This document shows, in pieces, positions 19,481-25,022 of a stretch of DNA of 26,694 bases. The translations under genes were made by a program, and so were the position numbers. The notes beneath the pieces are model-generated. The model was not told the origin of the DNA. It worked only from the letters and a program-made list of their open reading frames with translations, and ran no database searches. Origin of the DNA: Candidatus Opimibacter skivensis. Its GTDB lineage: Bacteria > Bacteroidota > Bacteroidia > Chitinophagales > Saprospiraceae. The stretch lies in contig JADKGY010000005.1 in the NCBI GenBank assembly GCA_016722045.1, positions 1 to 26,694 on the forward strand, given 5' to 3'. Each line of letters begins with the position of its first letter. Position 1 is the first letter of the stretch.

Positions 19481-19684
19481 TCTTTTTTTCCATTACTCAT
19501 ATTTCAGCAGTTAGGATTTTATTCTAAAAACACCAGAGTGTGCATATCAAAAGATAGAAAATGGCTGATCTACGATAGAAAATCATTAAACACAATTGAA
19601 TTAGAGCCTGAAAGAATATTTGATCTTATTAAAAAGAACTTGAATAAAAATTTGGAACTGACGATCGAAAAACCATTCAGTTGA
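19481..19684 (+). pseudogene. Orphan coding remnant without a start
   Basis: An open frame without ATG runs from just after a stop at 19478-19480 to TGA at 19682-19684, reading FQQLGFYSKNTRVCISKDRK and later LEPERIFDLIKKNLNKNLEL. The composition looks like protein, not random sequence, but I do not recognise a family. It ends exactly where the transposase fragment begins in another frame, so it may be the residue of a gene cut by an insertion or deletion. It could alternatively be an unrelated chance frame. Confidence 0.35.
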
Positions 19685-19968
19685 TTAAAGGTGAATCCTC
19701 CCGTTGGATTAATAAAAACAATCTTCTCCTCGAGAATACAGATTATTCAAAATTTAAATGGCAAGATGAATATTACGGTGTTTCCGTTTCCCCAAAATCA
19801 ATTGATACTGTCAGAGAGTACATCAAGAACCAGGAAGAACATCATAAGATAAAGTCCTTCAATGAAGAGTATAATGAATTTATGAATGAGCACGGTTTTC
19901 AGGAATTCAATAATCTCCCACCACTTAAAAGTGGTGGCAACTCAATTCGGTTATTGAATTACCACTAG
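19681..19968 (+). pseudogene. RAYT (REP-associated tyrosine transposase, IS200-like) C-terminal fragment
   Basis: The frame starts without a proper N-terminus and matches the C-terminal third of IS200-like Y1 transposases: IKGESSRWINK, then FKWQDEYYGVSVSP and VREYIKNQEEHHKIKSFNEE. WQ-x-YYxVSVS and the VREYIKNQEEHH helix, which carries the family's final conserved residues, are characteristic of RAYTs. The HUH motif and most of the catalytic domain are missing, so it cannot transpose on its own. Its last residues (PLKSGGNSIRLLNYH) and its TAG stop (19966-19968) are encoded by REP unit 1. This fits the usual picture of a RAYT flanked by the REP hairpins it mobilises, here after decay. The junction with the upstream orphan frame lies at about 19681. 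Confidence 0.8.
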
Positions 19969-20007
19969 CTTTAGCTAGTGGTTTTAGTTAGTGGTTTTAG
20001 CTAGTGG
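19918..20007 (+). repeat. REP unit 1 (two hairpins, tandemly extended)
   Basis: 5' hairpin CCACCACTT (19918-19926) with AAGTGGTGG (19929-19937). A spacer with CAACTCAAT and TTGAATT follows. The 3' hairpin is CCACTAGCT (19962-19970) with AGCTAGTGG (19973-19981). After it the right arm is repeated as 13-bp units: CTTTAGCTAGTGG (19969-19981), TTTTAGTTAGTGG (19982-19994) and TTTTAGCTAGTGG (19995-20007). Confidence 0.85.
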
Positions 20008-20041
20008 ATCATAAATCAACTAGCCATACTTAATTTCACCT

Positions 20042-20119
20042 CCACCATTTAAAAGTGGTGGCAACTCAATCACATCCACCCCCTTCCATTTTTGAATTCC
20101 CACTAGTTTCAACTAGTGG
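20042..20119 (+). repeat. REP unit 2 (two hairpins)
   Basis: Second copy in the same order and orientation. The 5' hairpin is CCACCATTT (20042-20050) with AAGTGGTGG (20053-20061, one G-U pair), followed by GCAACTCAAT as in unit 1. The 3' hairpin is CCACTAGTT (20100-20108) with AACTAGTGG (20111-20119). The spacer is longer than in unit 1 and contains TTTGAATTC. The 3' hairpin overlaps the last codons and stop of purC. Confidence 0.85.
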
Positions 20120-21045
20120 ACCGATAAGCTTCCTTCTATCGCCTTCTGAATTATAACCGGATCTTCATCACCTCTCACAAACGTACTCCCTGTCATCAAC
20201 TCATACAGATGAATATATCTGTTACTCACCGTCTCCACAAATTCATCATCCATCACAGGCATCGTTTGTCCTTCAAGTCCCTGAAAACCTTTGGACATCA
20301 GCCACTCTCTTACAAATTCTTTTGACAACTGTTCCTGCGGTAATCCTTTCTCCTGGTTGAATTCATATTTATCTGCATACCAGTATCGTGAACTATCTGG
20401 TGTATGCACTTCGTCAATGATATATAGCTGATCCCTGTACCATCCAAATTCATACTTTGTATCGACTAGAATAAGTCCTTGCTTCGCAGCCATCTCTGTT
20501 CCTCGCTTGAATAATGCCTTAGTTATTTTAACCATTTCATTATACACATTACGAGAAAGAATTCCTTGTGCTATAATGTCATGACCTGATATATCAACAT
20601 CATGCCCACTATCTGCTTTTGTGGCGGGGGTAATAATAGGTTGAGGAAATGCCGCATTATCCTTCATTCCTTCAGGCATCTCTTCTCCACATAGATTCCG
20701 ACGCCCGGAATGATATTGACGTAACGCATGTCCCGCCAGATATCCTCTGATCACCATCTCAATCCGGATAGGCTCACACAACACACCAATTGTAACATTC
20801 GGGTGCGGCATCGCTTGTTTCCAGTTTGGTACAATATCCTTAGTGGCATCAAGAAAATACGCTGCTAATTGATTCAACACCTGTCCTTTATATGGAATGG
20901 GCCTTGGCAGAATGTAGTCGAAAGCTGAAATCCTGTCCGTAGCAATAGCCACCATAAGGTCATCAACATAATAAACGTCTCTAACTTTCCCTTTATAAAA
21001 ACCTGTTTGTCCGGGAAGTGAAAAATGTGTTTCAGAGATTGGCAT
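20113..21045 (-). CDS. purC: Phosphoribosylaminoimidazole-succinocarboxamide synthase (SAICAR synthetase)
   Basis: Catalyses the ATP-dependent joining of CAIR and aspartate in de novo purine synthesis, in the cytoplasm. The frame is intact, 310 residues, the long type seen in many bacteria and eukaryotes. Motifs are GKVRDVY (residues 19-25, nucleotide-binding), TDRISAFD (37-43), the RGYLAGHALRQYHSG loop, and VDTKYEFG, which holds acidic metal/ATP ligands. The last codons and TAG stop (20113-20115) fall in the right arm of the REP unit 2 hairpin, so the C-terminal tail (SLSVH) is partly repeat-derived. The gene is divergent from the cysteine operon; the 96 bases between its ATG and the cysteine leader hold a shared control region. 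Confidence 0.95.
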   Translation of the reverse strand: MPISETHFSLPGQTGFYKGKVRDVYYVDDLMVAIATDRISAFDYILPRPIPYKGQVLNQLAAYFLDATKDIVPNWKQAMPHPNVTIGVLCEPIRIEMVIRGYLAGHALRQYHSGRRNLCGEEMPEGMKDNAAFPQPIITPATKADSGHDVDISGHDIIAQGILSRNVYNEMVKITKALFKRGTEMAAKQGLILVDTKYEFGWYRDQLYIIDEVHTPDSSRYWYADKYEFNQEKGLPQEQLSKEFVREWLMSKGFQGLEGQTMPVMDDEFVETVSNRYIHLYELMTGSTFVRGDEDPVIIQKAIEGSLSVH

Positions 21046-21079
21046 AACTTTTGGACAATTAAGTTGTTAGTTGTTAAGG

Positions 21080-21105
21080 AAGTCGCAAATTTCATTCAGC
21101 GACTT
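21080..21105. promoter_or_regulatory. 7-bp inverted repeat between purC and the cysteine operon (candidate operator)
   Basis: AAGTCGC (21080-21086) and GCGACTT (21099-21105) with a 12-base spacer. The right arm overlaps the TTG of the cysteine-operon promoter. It could bind a dimeric regulator controlling one or both divergent genes. No regulator gene is nearby and the match may be chance. Confidence 0.4.
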
Positions 21106-21135
21106 GACATTATGAAACAAACTACCATATATTTG
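21104..21135 (+). promoter_or_regulatory. Promoter of the cysteine-biosynthesis operon
   Basis: -33 element TTG (in TTGACA) at 21104-21106, 21 bases of spacing, and a perfect TAnnTTTG box (TATATTTG) at 21128-21135. Both elements and their spacing fit the Bacteroidota sigma-ABfr consensus. Transcription should begin at about 21140-21143, directly at the ATGATG that opens the leader peptide. Confidence 0.7.
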
Positions 21136-21141
21136 CTCTCA

Positions 21142-21207
21142 ATGATGAAAAAATCAAATATTCACTTCTGTTGCGCTTGTTGTTGTTGTGCACGACCCCC
21201 GGGTTGA
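21142..21207 (+). CDS. Cysteine-rich leader peptide (candidate attenuator peptide)
   Basis: A 21-codon frame, ATG ATG through TGA 21205-21207. It is too short for most gene finders and its upstream in-frame ATGs lie before the expected transcript start. After MMKKSNIHF, six of the next eight codons are Cys (21169-21189: TGT TGC GCT TGT TGT TGT TGT), then ARPPG and stop. It has no membrane or metal-protein features. A Cys-codon run placed between a promoter and a terminator, directly before cysM, is what a ribosome-sensing cysteine attenuator would look like: shortage of Cys-tRNA would stall the ribosome over the run. The two possible starts (21142, 21145) differ by one Met. The transcript is probably leaderless or nearly so. 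Role is inferred; the sequence pattern itself is plain. Confidence 0.75.
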   Translation: MMKKSNIHFCCACCCCARPPG

Positions 21208-21261
21208 ACAGGAGTGTATTGTTTCTTATAAAAATATAAGAAGCCCTTCAGTTCGAACCGG
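21199..21261 (+). promoter_or_regulatory. Candidate antiterminator pairing in the cysteine leader
   Basis: The bases over the leader's last codons and stop (21199-21212) are partly complementary to the 5' half of the terminator. CCGGGTTGAAC (21199-21209) can pair with GTTCGAACCGG (21251-21261) in ten pairs with two single bulges. Alternatively 21204-21212 can pair with 21245-21251 in seven pairs around a 2-nt bulge. A ribosome stalled on the Cys codons would leave this segment free; one at the stop codon would cover it. A separate 8-bp hairpin, TTCTTATA (21223-21230) with TATAAGAA (21235-21242), sits between. All pairings were found by eye, without energies. Confidence 0.45.
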
Positions 21262-21276
21262 ATTGAGGGGCTTTTT
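21241..21276 (+). terminator. Intrinsic terminator in the leader of the cysteine operon
   Basis: Stem AAGCCCTTCA (21241-21250) with TGAGGGGCTT (21264-21273), ten pairs including one G-U, extendable by four more toward a 5-base loop, followed by a T-run (21272-21276). It stands after the Cys-rich peptide and 22 bases before the cysM ATG. With no other gene to terminate on this strand, it is best read as an attenuator. Confidence 0.8.
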
Positions 21277-21297
21277 CATTTACAACCATTTACAAAT

Positions 21298-22221
21298 ATG
21301 ATAACACAATTAGGACATAACACAAAAACTCTATTAGGGCTGCCTATAATCGGTAATACACCGCTTTTATTGATAAAAAGTCTCAGTACAGATCGAGTTC
21401 GTATCTGGGCCAAAGCCGAATGGGAACAACCCGGCGGTAGTGTAAAAGCCAGAGCTGCTCATGCCATTATAAGCGCTGCTATAAAAACAGGCCAACTTAA
21501 TCGCAATATTTCTCTACTTGATGCTTCAAGTGGAAATACTGCAATAGCCTATGCCACTCTATTACACAACCTTGGTTGGATACCAACAATTTGTCTTCCA
21601 TCTAATGCTTCATCAGAACGCAAAGCACTGTTGACAGCATTAGGCGTCAAACTAATCCTGACTTCGCCGCTCGAAGGGACTGATGGTGCGCAAGAGGTAG
21701 CAAAGGAAATCTATGCATCAAATCCCGGTGCTTATTTCTATGCCGACCAATATTCAAATGAAGCGAATTGGAAAGCTCATTATCTCACTACCGCTCAGGA
21801 AATCTGGCGGCAAACAAATGGACAAATCACTCATTTTGTTGCAGGCCTGGGCACTACCGGAACATTTACTGGTACGGGTCGTAGGCTTAAGGAACTTGGG
21901 GATGTAAAACTAATTGCATTGCAACCCAATAGCCCACTACATGGACTTGAAGGGTGGAAGCATCTCAATACCGCCCATACTCCTGCTATATATGACCCGC
22001 ATCTCGCTGACGTAACTCTTGAAATTGATTCTGATCAGGCATTTAAAATGATCAGGTTCATTGCCGATCATGAAGGCTTATATATTTCCCCATCTGGTGC
22101 AGCCAATCTGATAGGGGCAATTGAAGTTGCATCCGGTATTTCAGATGGAGATATCGTCACCACCATTGCTGATACACTTGAGCGATATAAAGAAGTTCAC
22201 AAAGAAATATTCGGGATATGA
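21298..22221 (+). CDS. cysM: CysM-type cysteine synthase (PLP, fold type II)
   Basis: A 307-residue beta-replacement enzyme that would form cysteine from an activated serine (O-acetyl- or O-phosphoserine) and a sulfur donor. The PLP lysine is K50 in QPGGSVKARAA, SSGNTA is the substrate-binding loop, and GLGTTGTFTGTGR is the phosphate-binding glycine loop. The segment PNSPLHGLEGWKHL is the CysM-like rather than CysK-like version. The next gene, encoding a JAMM protease, overlaps by 4 bases. Together with the carrier protein and MoeB/rhodanese downstream this resembles the mec-cysO-cysM system of Mycobacterium, where CysM uses O-phosphoserine and a protein thiocarboxylate instead of sulfide. 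Which serine derivative is used here cannot be read with confidence. Regulated most likely by the upstream leader attenuator. Confidence 0.9.
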   Translation: MITQLGHNTKTLLGLPIIGNTPLLLIKSLSTDRVRIWAKAEWEQPGGSVKARAAHAIISAAIKTGQLNRNISLLDASSGNTAIAYATLLHNLGWIPTICLPSNASSERKALLTALGVKLILTSPLEGTDGAQEVAKEIYASNPGAYFYADQYSNEANWKAHYLTTAQEIWRQTNGQITHFVAGLGTTGTFTGTGRRLKELGDVKLIALQPNSPLHGLEGWKHLNTAHTPAIYDPHLADVTLEIDSDQAFKMIRFIADHEGLYISPSGAANLIGAIEVASGISDGDIVTTIADTLERYKEVHKEIFGI

Positions 22222-22727
22222 CGACCACGATAGAAATCGAAATCCTTGAAGCGATTCAATCACAACTTGAATCAGCTTATCCGCATGAAGCCTGTGGATT
22301 TATTTTAGGACATGAGCATAAAGGCAAAAGAAGAATCACTAAATCCATTGAGGTTGAAAATATATCCACTGAAAATCAACGCCGGCGATTTATTATCGAT
22401 CCTCTTGATTATATGAAGGTTGAAAAACTAGCGCTGAAAGAAGGACTGAGCCTTCTCGGCATTTATCATTCACACCCTGATCATCCGGCTATTCCATCTA
22501 TCCATGATCTTGAATTCGCACAGCCTTATTTCTCCTATTTCATCCATTCCATCAATTCCGGAAAGCTAACAGATACACGAAGCTACCGTTTACAAAACGG
22601 AAAATTTGTCGAAGAAAATTTATCAGTAACTGAAAATAAAAATTCTGTTGCACCGGATGCAATCATCATCAAAACTATTGCTGACAGAACACAACAACTC
22701 CCCCTGTCAGGGGGCGGGGGGGTATAA
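22218..22727 (+). CDS. JAMM/MPN+ metalloprotease (Mec-like) of the CysO pathway
   Basis: A 169-residue zinc isopeptidase/peptidase. The full JAMM signature is present: E24 in HEACGF, then H84-x-H86-x7-S94-x2-D97 in YHSHPDHPAIPSIHD. In mycobacteria the homologue Mec releases cysteine from the CysO-cysteine adduct; related enzymes (QbsD, HcyD) first trim the carrier to expose its Gly-Gly end. Both jobs are needed here because the carrier has five residues after its Gly-Gly. The ATG overlaps the cysM stop (ATGA). The C-terminal end, PLSGGGGV, and the stop are encoded by an intergenic G/C-tract repeat, so the natural C-terminus has been replaced or extended by repeat sequence. The catalytic part is unaffected. 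Confidence 0.9.
   Translation: MTTTIEIEILEAIQSQLESAYPHEACGFILGHEHKGKRRITKSIEVENISTENQRRRFIIDPLDYMKVEKLALKEGLSLLGIYHSHPDHPAIPSIHDLEFAQPYFSYFIHSINSGKLTDTRSYRLQNGKFVEENLSVTENKNSVAPDAIIIKTIADRTQQLPLSGGGGV
22699..22721. repeat. G/C-tract palindromic element, copy 3
   Basis: CCCCCTG-T-CAGGGGG forms a 7-bp stem, followed by C and a run of seven G. It is fused to the 3' end of the JAMM gene and followed at once by heptamers of the AAATCTA type. Confidence 0.65.
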
Positions 22728-22750
22728 ATCGTAAATCTAAAATCTAAAAC
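22726..22750 (+). repeat. AAATCTA heptamers abutting the carrier gene
   Basis: AAATCGT, AAATCTA, AAATCTA and AAAC follow each other without gap and end at the base before the ATG at 22751. They occupy the place of the ribosome-binding region. Confidence 0.75.
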
Positions 22751-23038
22751 ATGATTACTATATTCATTCCAACACCACTACGACGATTCACTAGTGATAA
22801 ATCAAGCGTCATCGTAGCTGCCCGCAATGTAACAGAAGCCATCAGGCAGCTCATTACCTCACACCCATCATTATCACCTTACATTTATGATGAATCCGAA
22901 CTCATTCGAAAACACGTTCGTATTTATTTAGGCGAAGAGGATATAAGGGAAAAACAAGGAACAGATACACTCTTAAAAGATGGAGATGAACTAAGTATTA
23001 TTCCGGCCATTGCAGGAGGATCTGGACTTGTAAATTAA
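22751..23038 (+). CDS. Ubiquitin-like sulfur carrier (CysO/ThiS/MoaD fold) with C-terminal extension
   Basis: A 95-residue beta-grasp protein that would carry sulfur as a C-terminal thiocarboxylate. The end reads LLKDGDELSIIPAIAGGSGLVN; LxDGDxLxIIPAIAGG is the classic ThiS/MoaD/CysO tail, with Gly-Gly at 89-90. Five residues (SGLVN) follow, so the protein must be cut after Gly90 before it can be adenylated. The JAMM protease encoded just upstream is the obvious candidate, by analogy with QbsE/QbsD and HcyS/HcyD. The gene is followed 7 bases later by the adenylating enzyme. Within the operon the carrier most likely serves cysteine synthesis, as CysO does. A role in molybdopterin is less likely because no moa genes are near. 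Confidence 0.88.
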   Translation: MITIFIPTPLRRFTSDKSSVIVAARNVTEAIRQLITSHPSLSPYIYDESELIRKHVRIYLGEEDIREKQGTDTLLKDGDELSIIPAIAGGSGLVN

Positions 23039-23045
23039 TCATTGT

Positions 23046-24226
23046 ATGAGCACAACAACTGAAAAAATAACTTTCAATAAAGAAGAGCTCGAACGCTATA
23101 GTCGTCATATCATCATTCCCGAGTTTAATATTGAAGGACAACGAAAACTAAAGAAGGCACGTGTCCTCGTTGTAGGGACCGGCGGACTGGGTGCACCTCT
23201 TCTTTTGTACCTCACGGCTGCGGGTGTCGGAACGATTGGGATTGTTGATTTTGACATTGTCGAAAAAAGCAATCTTCAACGGCAGGTCCTCTTTACAACG
23301 TCTGATGTCGGCAGGCCAAAAGTTGAGGCGGCAAGGGACAGGCTTTCAGCACTTAATCCTTTTGTCAATTTTGAAGTATTCAACACAAGACTGGATAGTA
23401 CAAATGCGCTGGATATCATCTCCTCATTCGATATCGTAGCGGATGGAACAGATAATTTTCCTACACGGTATCTTGTCAATGATGCCTGCGTCTTTGCCGG
23501 AAAAATAAATGTATTCGCATCCATTTATAGATTCGAAGGACAAGCCAGTGTATTCAACTATCTCTATCCTGATGGTAGCCGGGGACCAAATTACAGGGAC
23601 TTGTTTCCTGCCCCACCACCTGCAGGATTAGTTCCAAGTTGTGCAGAAGGTGGAGTCCTTGGTGTGCTACCTGGAATACTGGGCAGCCTTCAGGCAAATG
23701 AAGTAATTAAGGTAATCTCAGGTATAGGAACACCTTTAGCAGGACGACTTCTTCAGTTTGATGCTGCTGAATTCCAATCAAAAATCTATAAAATTTCAAA
23801 GGACCCTGAGAACCCGATTTCAGGAATTAATCCGACTCAGACTGAACTCATCGATTATGAAATTTTTTGCGGAATAAATCAACATCAGTTACCGCATGAA
23901 CTGGAACTAAAACAAGAAATTTCGGTCGATCAATTGAATGACTGGATTAAATCAGGAAAGATTTTCAGCTCATCGATGTGCGTGAACCTTACGAATACGA
24001 AATCGCTAATCTTGGAGGCACTCTTATTCCAAAAGGGGAAATATTAACCCACCTCAATAAGGTTGAAAGAGAAAAGCCAGTCGTGGTCTATTGTCGATCA
24101 GGAAAAAGAAGCCGGGATGTGATCAATCTTCTGGAGGAAAAAGGTGGCTTCGACCATCTCTTAAATCTGCAGGGCGGTATCCTCGCATGGGCAGACAAAA
24201 TAGACCCAACTATGCCTAAATACTAA
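23046..24226 (+). CDS. MoeB/ThiF-type adenylyltransferase with C-terminal rhodanese domain (MoeZ-like), one frame break
   Basis: Activates the carrier's C-terminal glycine as acyl-adenylate and loads sulfur from a rhodanese persulfide. The E1-like domain has the nucleotide loop GTGGLG (residues 44-49), DFDIVEKSNLQRQ, VADGTDNFPTRYLVND, and the conserved cysteine C199 in VPSCAEGGVLGVLPG. The zinc-binding CxxC pairs of MoeB are absent. After a linker the rhodanese domain carries the active-site loop YCRSGKRS. A break at 23957-23959 is healed by one added A (GGAAAAGAT), giving KSGKDFQLIDVREPYEYEI, the normal start of a rhodanese domain, and 393 residues. The fused layout and operon position match MoeZ, the activator of CysO. 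I favour a sequencing deletion over a split gene since both domains are complete. Confidence 0.9.
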
Positions 24227-24247
24227 CATCCCTCAACCTAAGAATCG

Positions 24248-24255
24248 TAAATTTG
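24248..24255 (+). promoter_or_regulatory. Candidate -7 element upstream of the peroxiredoxin gene
   Basis: TAAATTTG matches TAnnTTTG exactly, 39 bases before the ATG. There is no TTG at the proper distance for -33. Internal initiation here is possible, in addition to read-through from the cysteine operon; the heptamer array would then form the 5' untranslated region. Confidence 0.35.
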
Positions 24256-24267
24256 TTACACCATCAC

Positions 24268-24293
24268 AAATCTAAAATCTAAAATCTAAAATC
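24268..24293 (+). repeat. AAATCTA heptamer array (3.7 copies) abutting the peroxiredoxin start
   Basis: Three perfect AAATCTA units and AAATC fill 24268-24293 and end at the base before ATG 24294. It is the same unit as at 22726-22750. Confidence 0.9.
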
Positions 24294-24924
24294 ATGTCCA
24301 TCAAACTCGGCGATATAGCGCCAAACTTCCAGGCTGAAACCTCAAAAGGCCCAATCGATTTCTATGAATATTTGGGTAATTCATGGGGTGTACTTTTCTC
24401 TCATCCGGCTGATTTTACACCTGTTTGTACGACAGAATTAGGACAGGTAGCGAAGTTGAAAAATGAATTTGATAAACGAAATGTCAAAGTCCTTGCACTC
24501 AGCGTTGACCCGATCGAATTACACGACAAATGGATAAAAGACATCAATGAAACACAGCACACTGAAGTTAATTTTCCACTTATCGCAGACAGTGATCGTA
24601 AAGTATCCCTGCTTTATGATATGATTCATCCCGGTGCTGCAGAAAAGACCACCGTAAGAAGTGTATTCATCATCGGCCCGGACAAGAAAGTAAAACTGAC
24701 TTTAACATATCTCCCAGCACCGGTAGAAATTTCTCAGAAATATTAAGAGTAATTGATTCCCTGCAGTTGACCGCTTATCACAGTGTAGCAACTCCAGCTG
24801 ATTGGAAACAAGGCGAGATGTAGTCATTCTACCTTCCGTCCCGGATTCAGATATCCCGGCAAAATTTCCAAAGGGCGCAACACATATCAAACCTTATCTG
24901 CGTACAACACCTCAACCAAATTAA
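24294..24924 (+). CDS. 1-Cys peroxiredoxin (Prx6/AhpC-TSA family), two frame breaks
   Basis: Thiol peroxidase that reduces hydrogen peroxide and alkyl hydroperoxides in the cytoplasm. The peroxidatic cysteine is C45 in HPADFTPVCTTELG, and the conserved arginine is in VRSVFIIGPDKKVKL. The C-terminal extension of the 1-Cys class is present but out of frame: GRNFSEILRVIDSLQLTAYH in one frame, then ILPSVPDSDIPAKFPKGATH and KPYLRTTPQPN with TAA at 24922-24924 in a third. Two added bases (near 24705-24720 and near 24805-24815) give 633 nt, 210 residues, the normal length. It follows the cysteine operon by 67 bases and may be co-transcribed or have its own promoter. A strong terminator follows. Confidence 0.88.
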
Positions 24925-24943
24925 AATTTAATACACTTGAATT

Positions 24944-25022
24944 GGATGTAGAGATATTATTCATCACGTCTCAATTATCAAAAAATATTTGATAAACAAG
25001 GTCTCTACATCCGGTTTTTTTT
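24944..25022 (+). terminator. Compound hairpin terminator after the peroxiredoxin gene
   Basis: Perfect 11-bp outer stem GGATGTAGAGA (24944-24954) with TCTCTACATCC (25002-25012), followed by GG and eight T residues (25015-25022). Inside, TTATCAAA and TTTGATAA form a second 8-bp stem. The T-run is only on the + strand side, so it terminates the cysteine/peroxiredoxin transcripts. The right arm overlaps the 3' end of the minus-strand DUF1905-like frame. Confidence 0.8.

Noticed and set aside
19918..20119. CRISPR array
   Set aside because: There are only two units, each a pair of palindromes with unequal spacing, no unique spacers and no cas genes; REP elements next to a RAYT explain them.
21025..21141. 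Longer versions of the leader peptide starting at 21025 or 21112
   Set aside because: Those ATGs lie upstream of the predicted transcription start and, for 21025, within purC; the coding signal (Lys-rich start, Cys run) begins at 21142.
23940..24010. Programmed frameshift joining the MoeB and rhodanese domains
   Set aside because: The break sits in a plain A-run, heals with one base, lacks a slippery heptamer followed by a structure, and the same minus-one pattern occurs in unrelated genes.
22751..24226. Molybdopterin or thiamine synthesis locus (MoaD/MoeB or ThiS/ThiF)
   Set aside because: No moa, moe or thi partner is present; cysM and a JAMM protease flank the carrier and a cysteine-run leader controls the operon.
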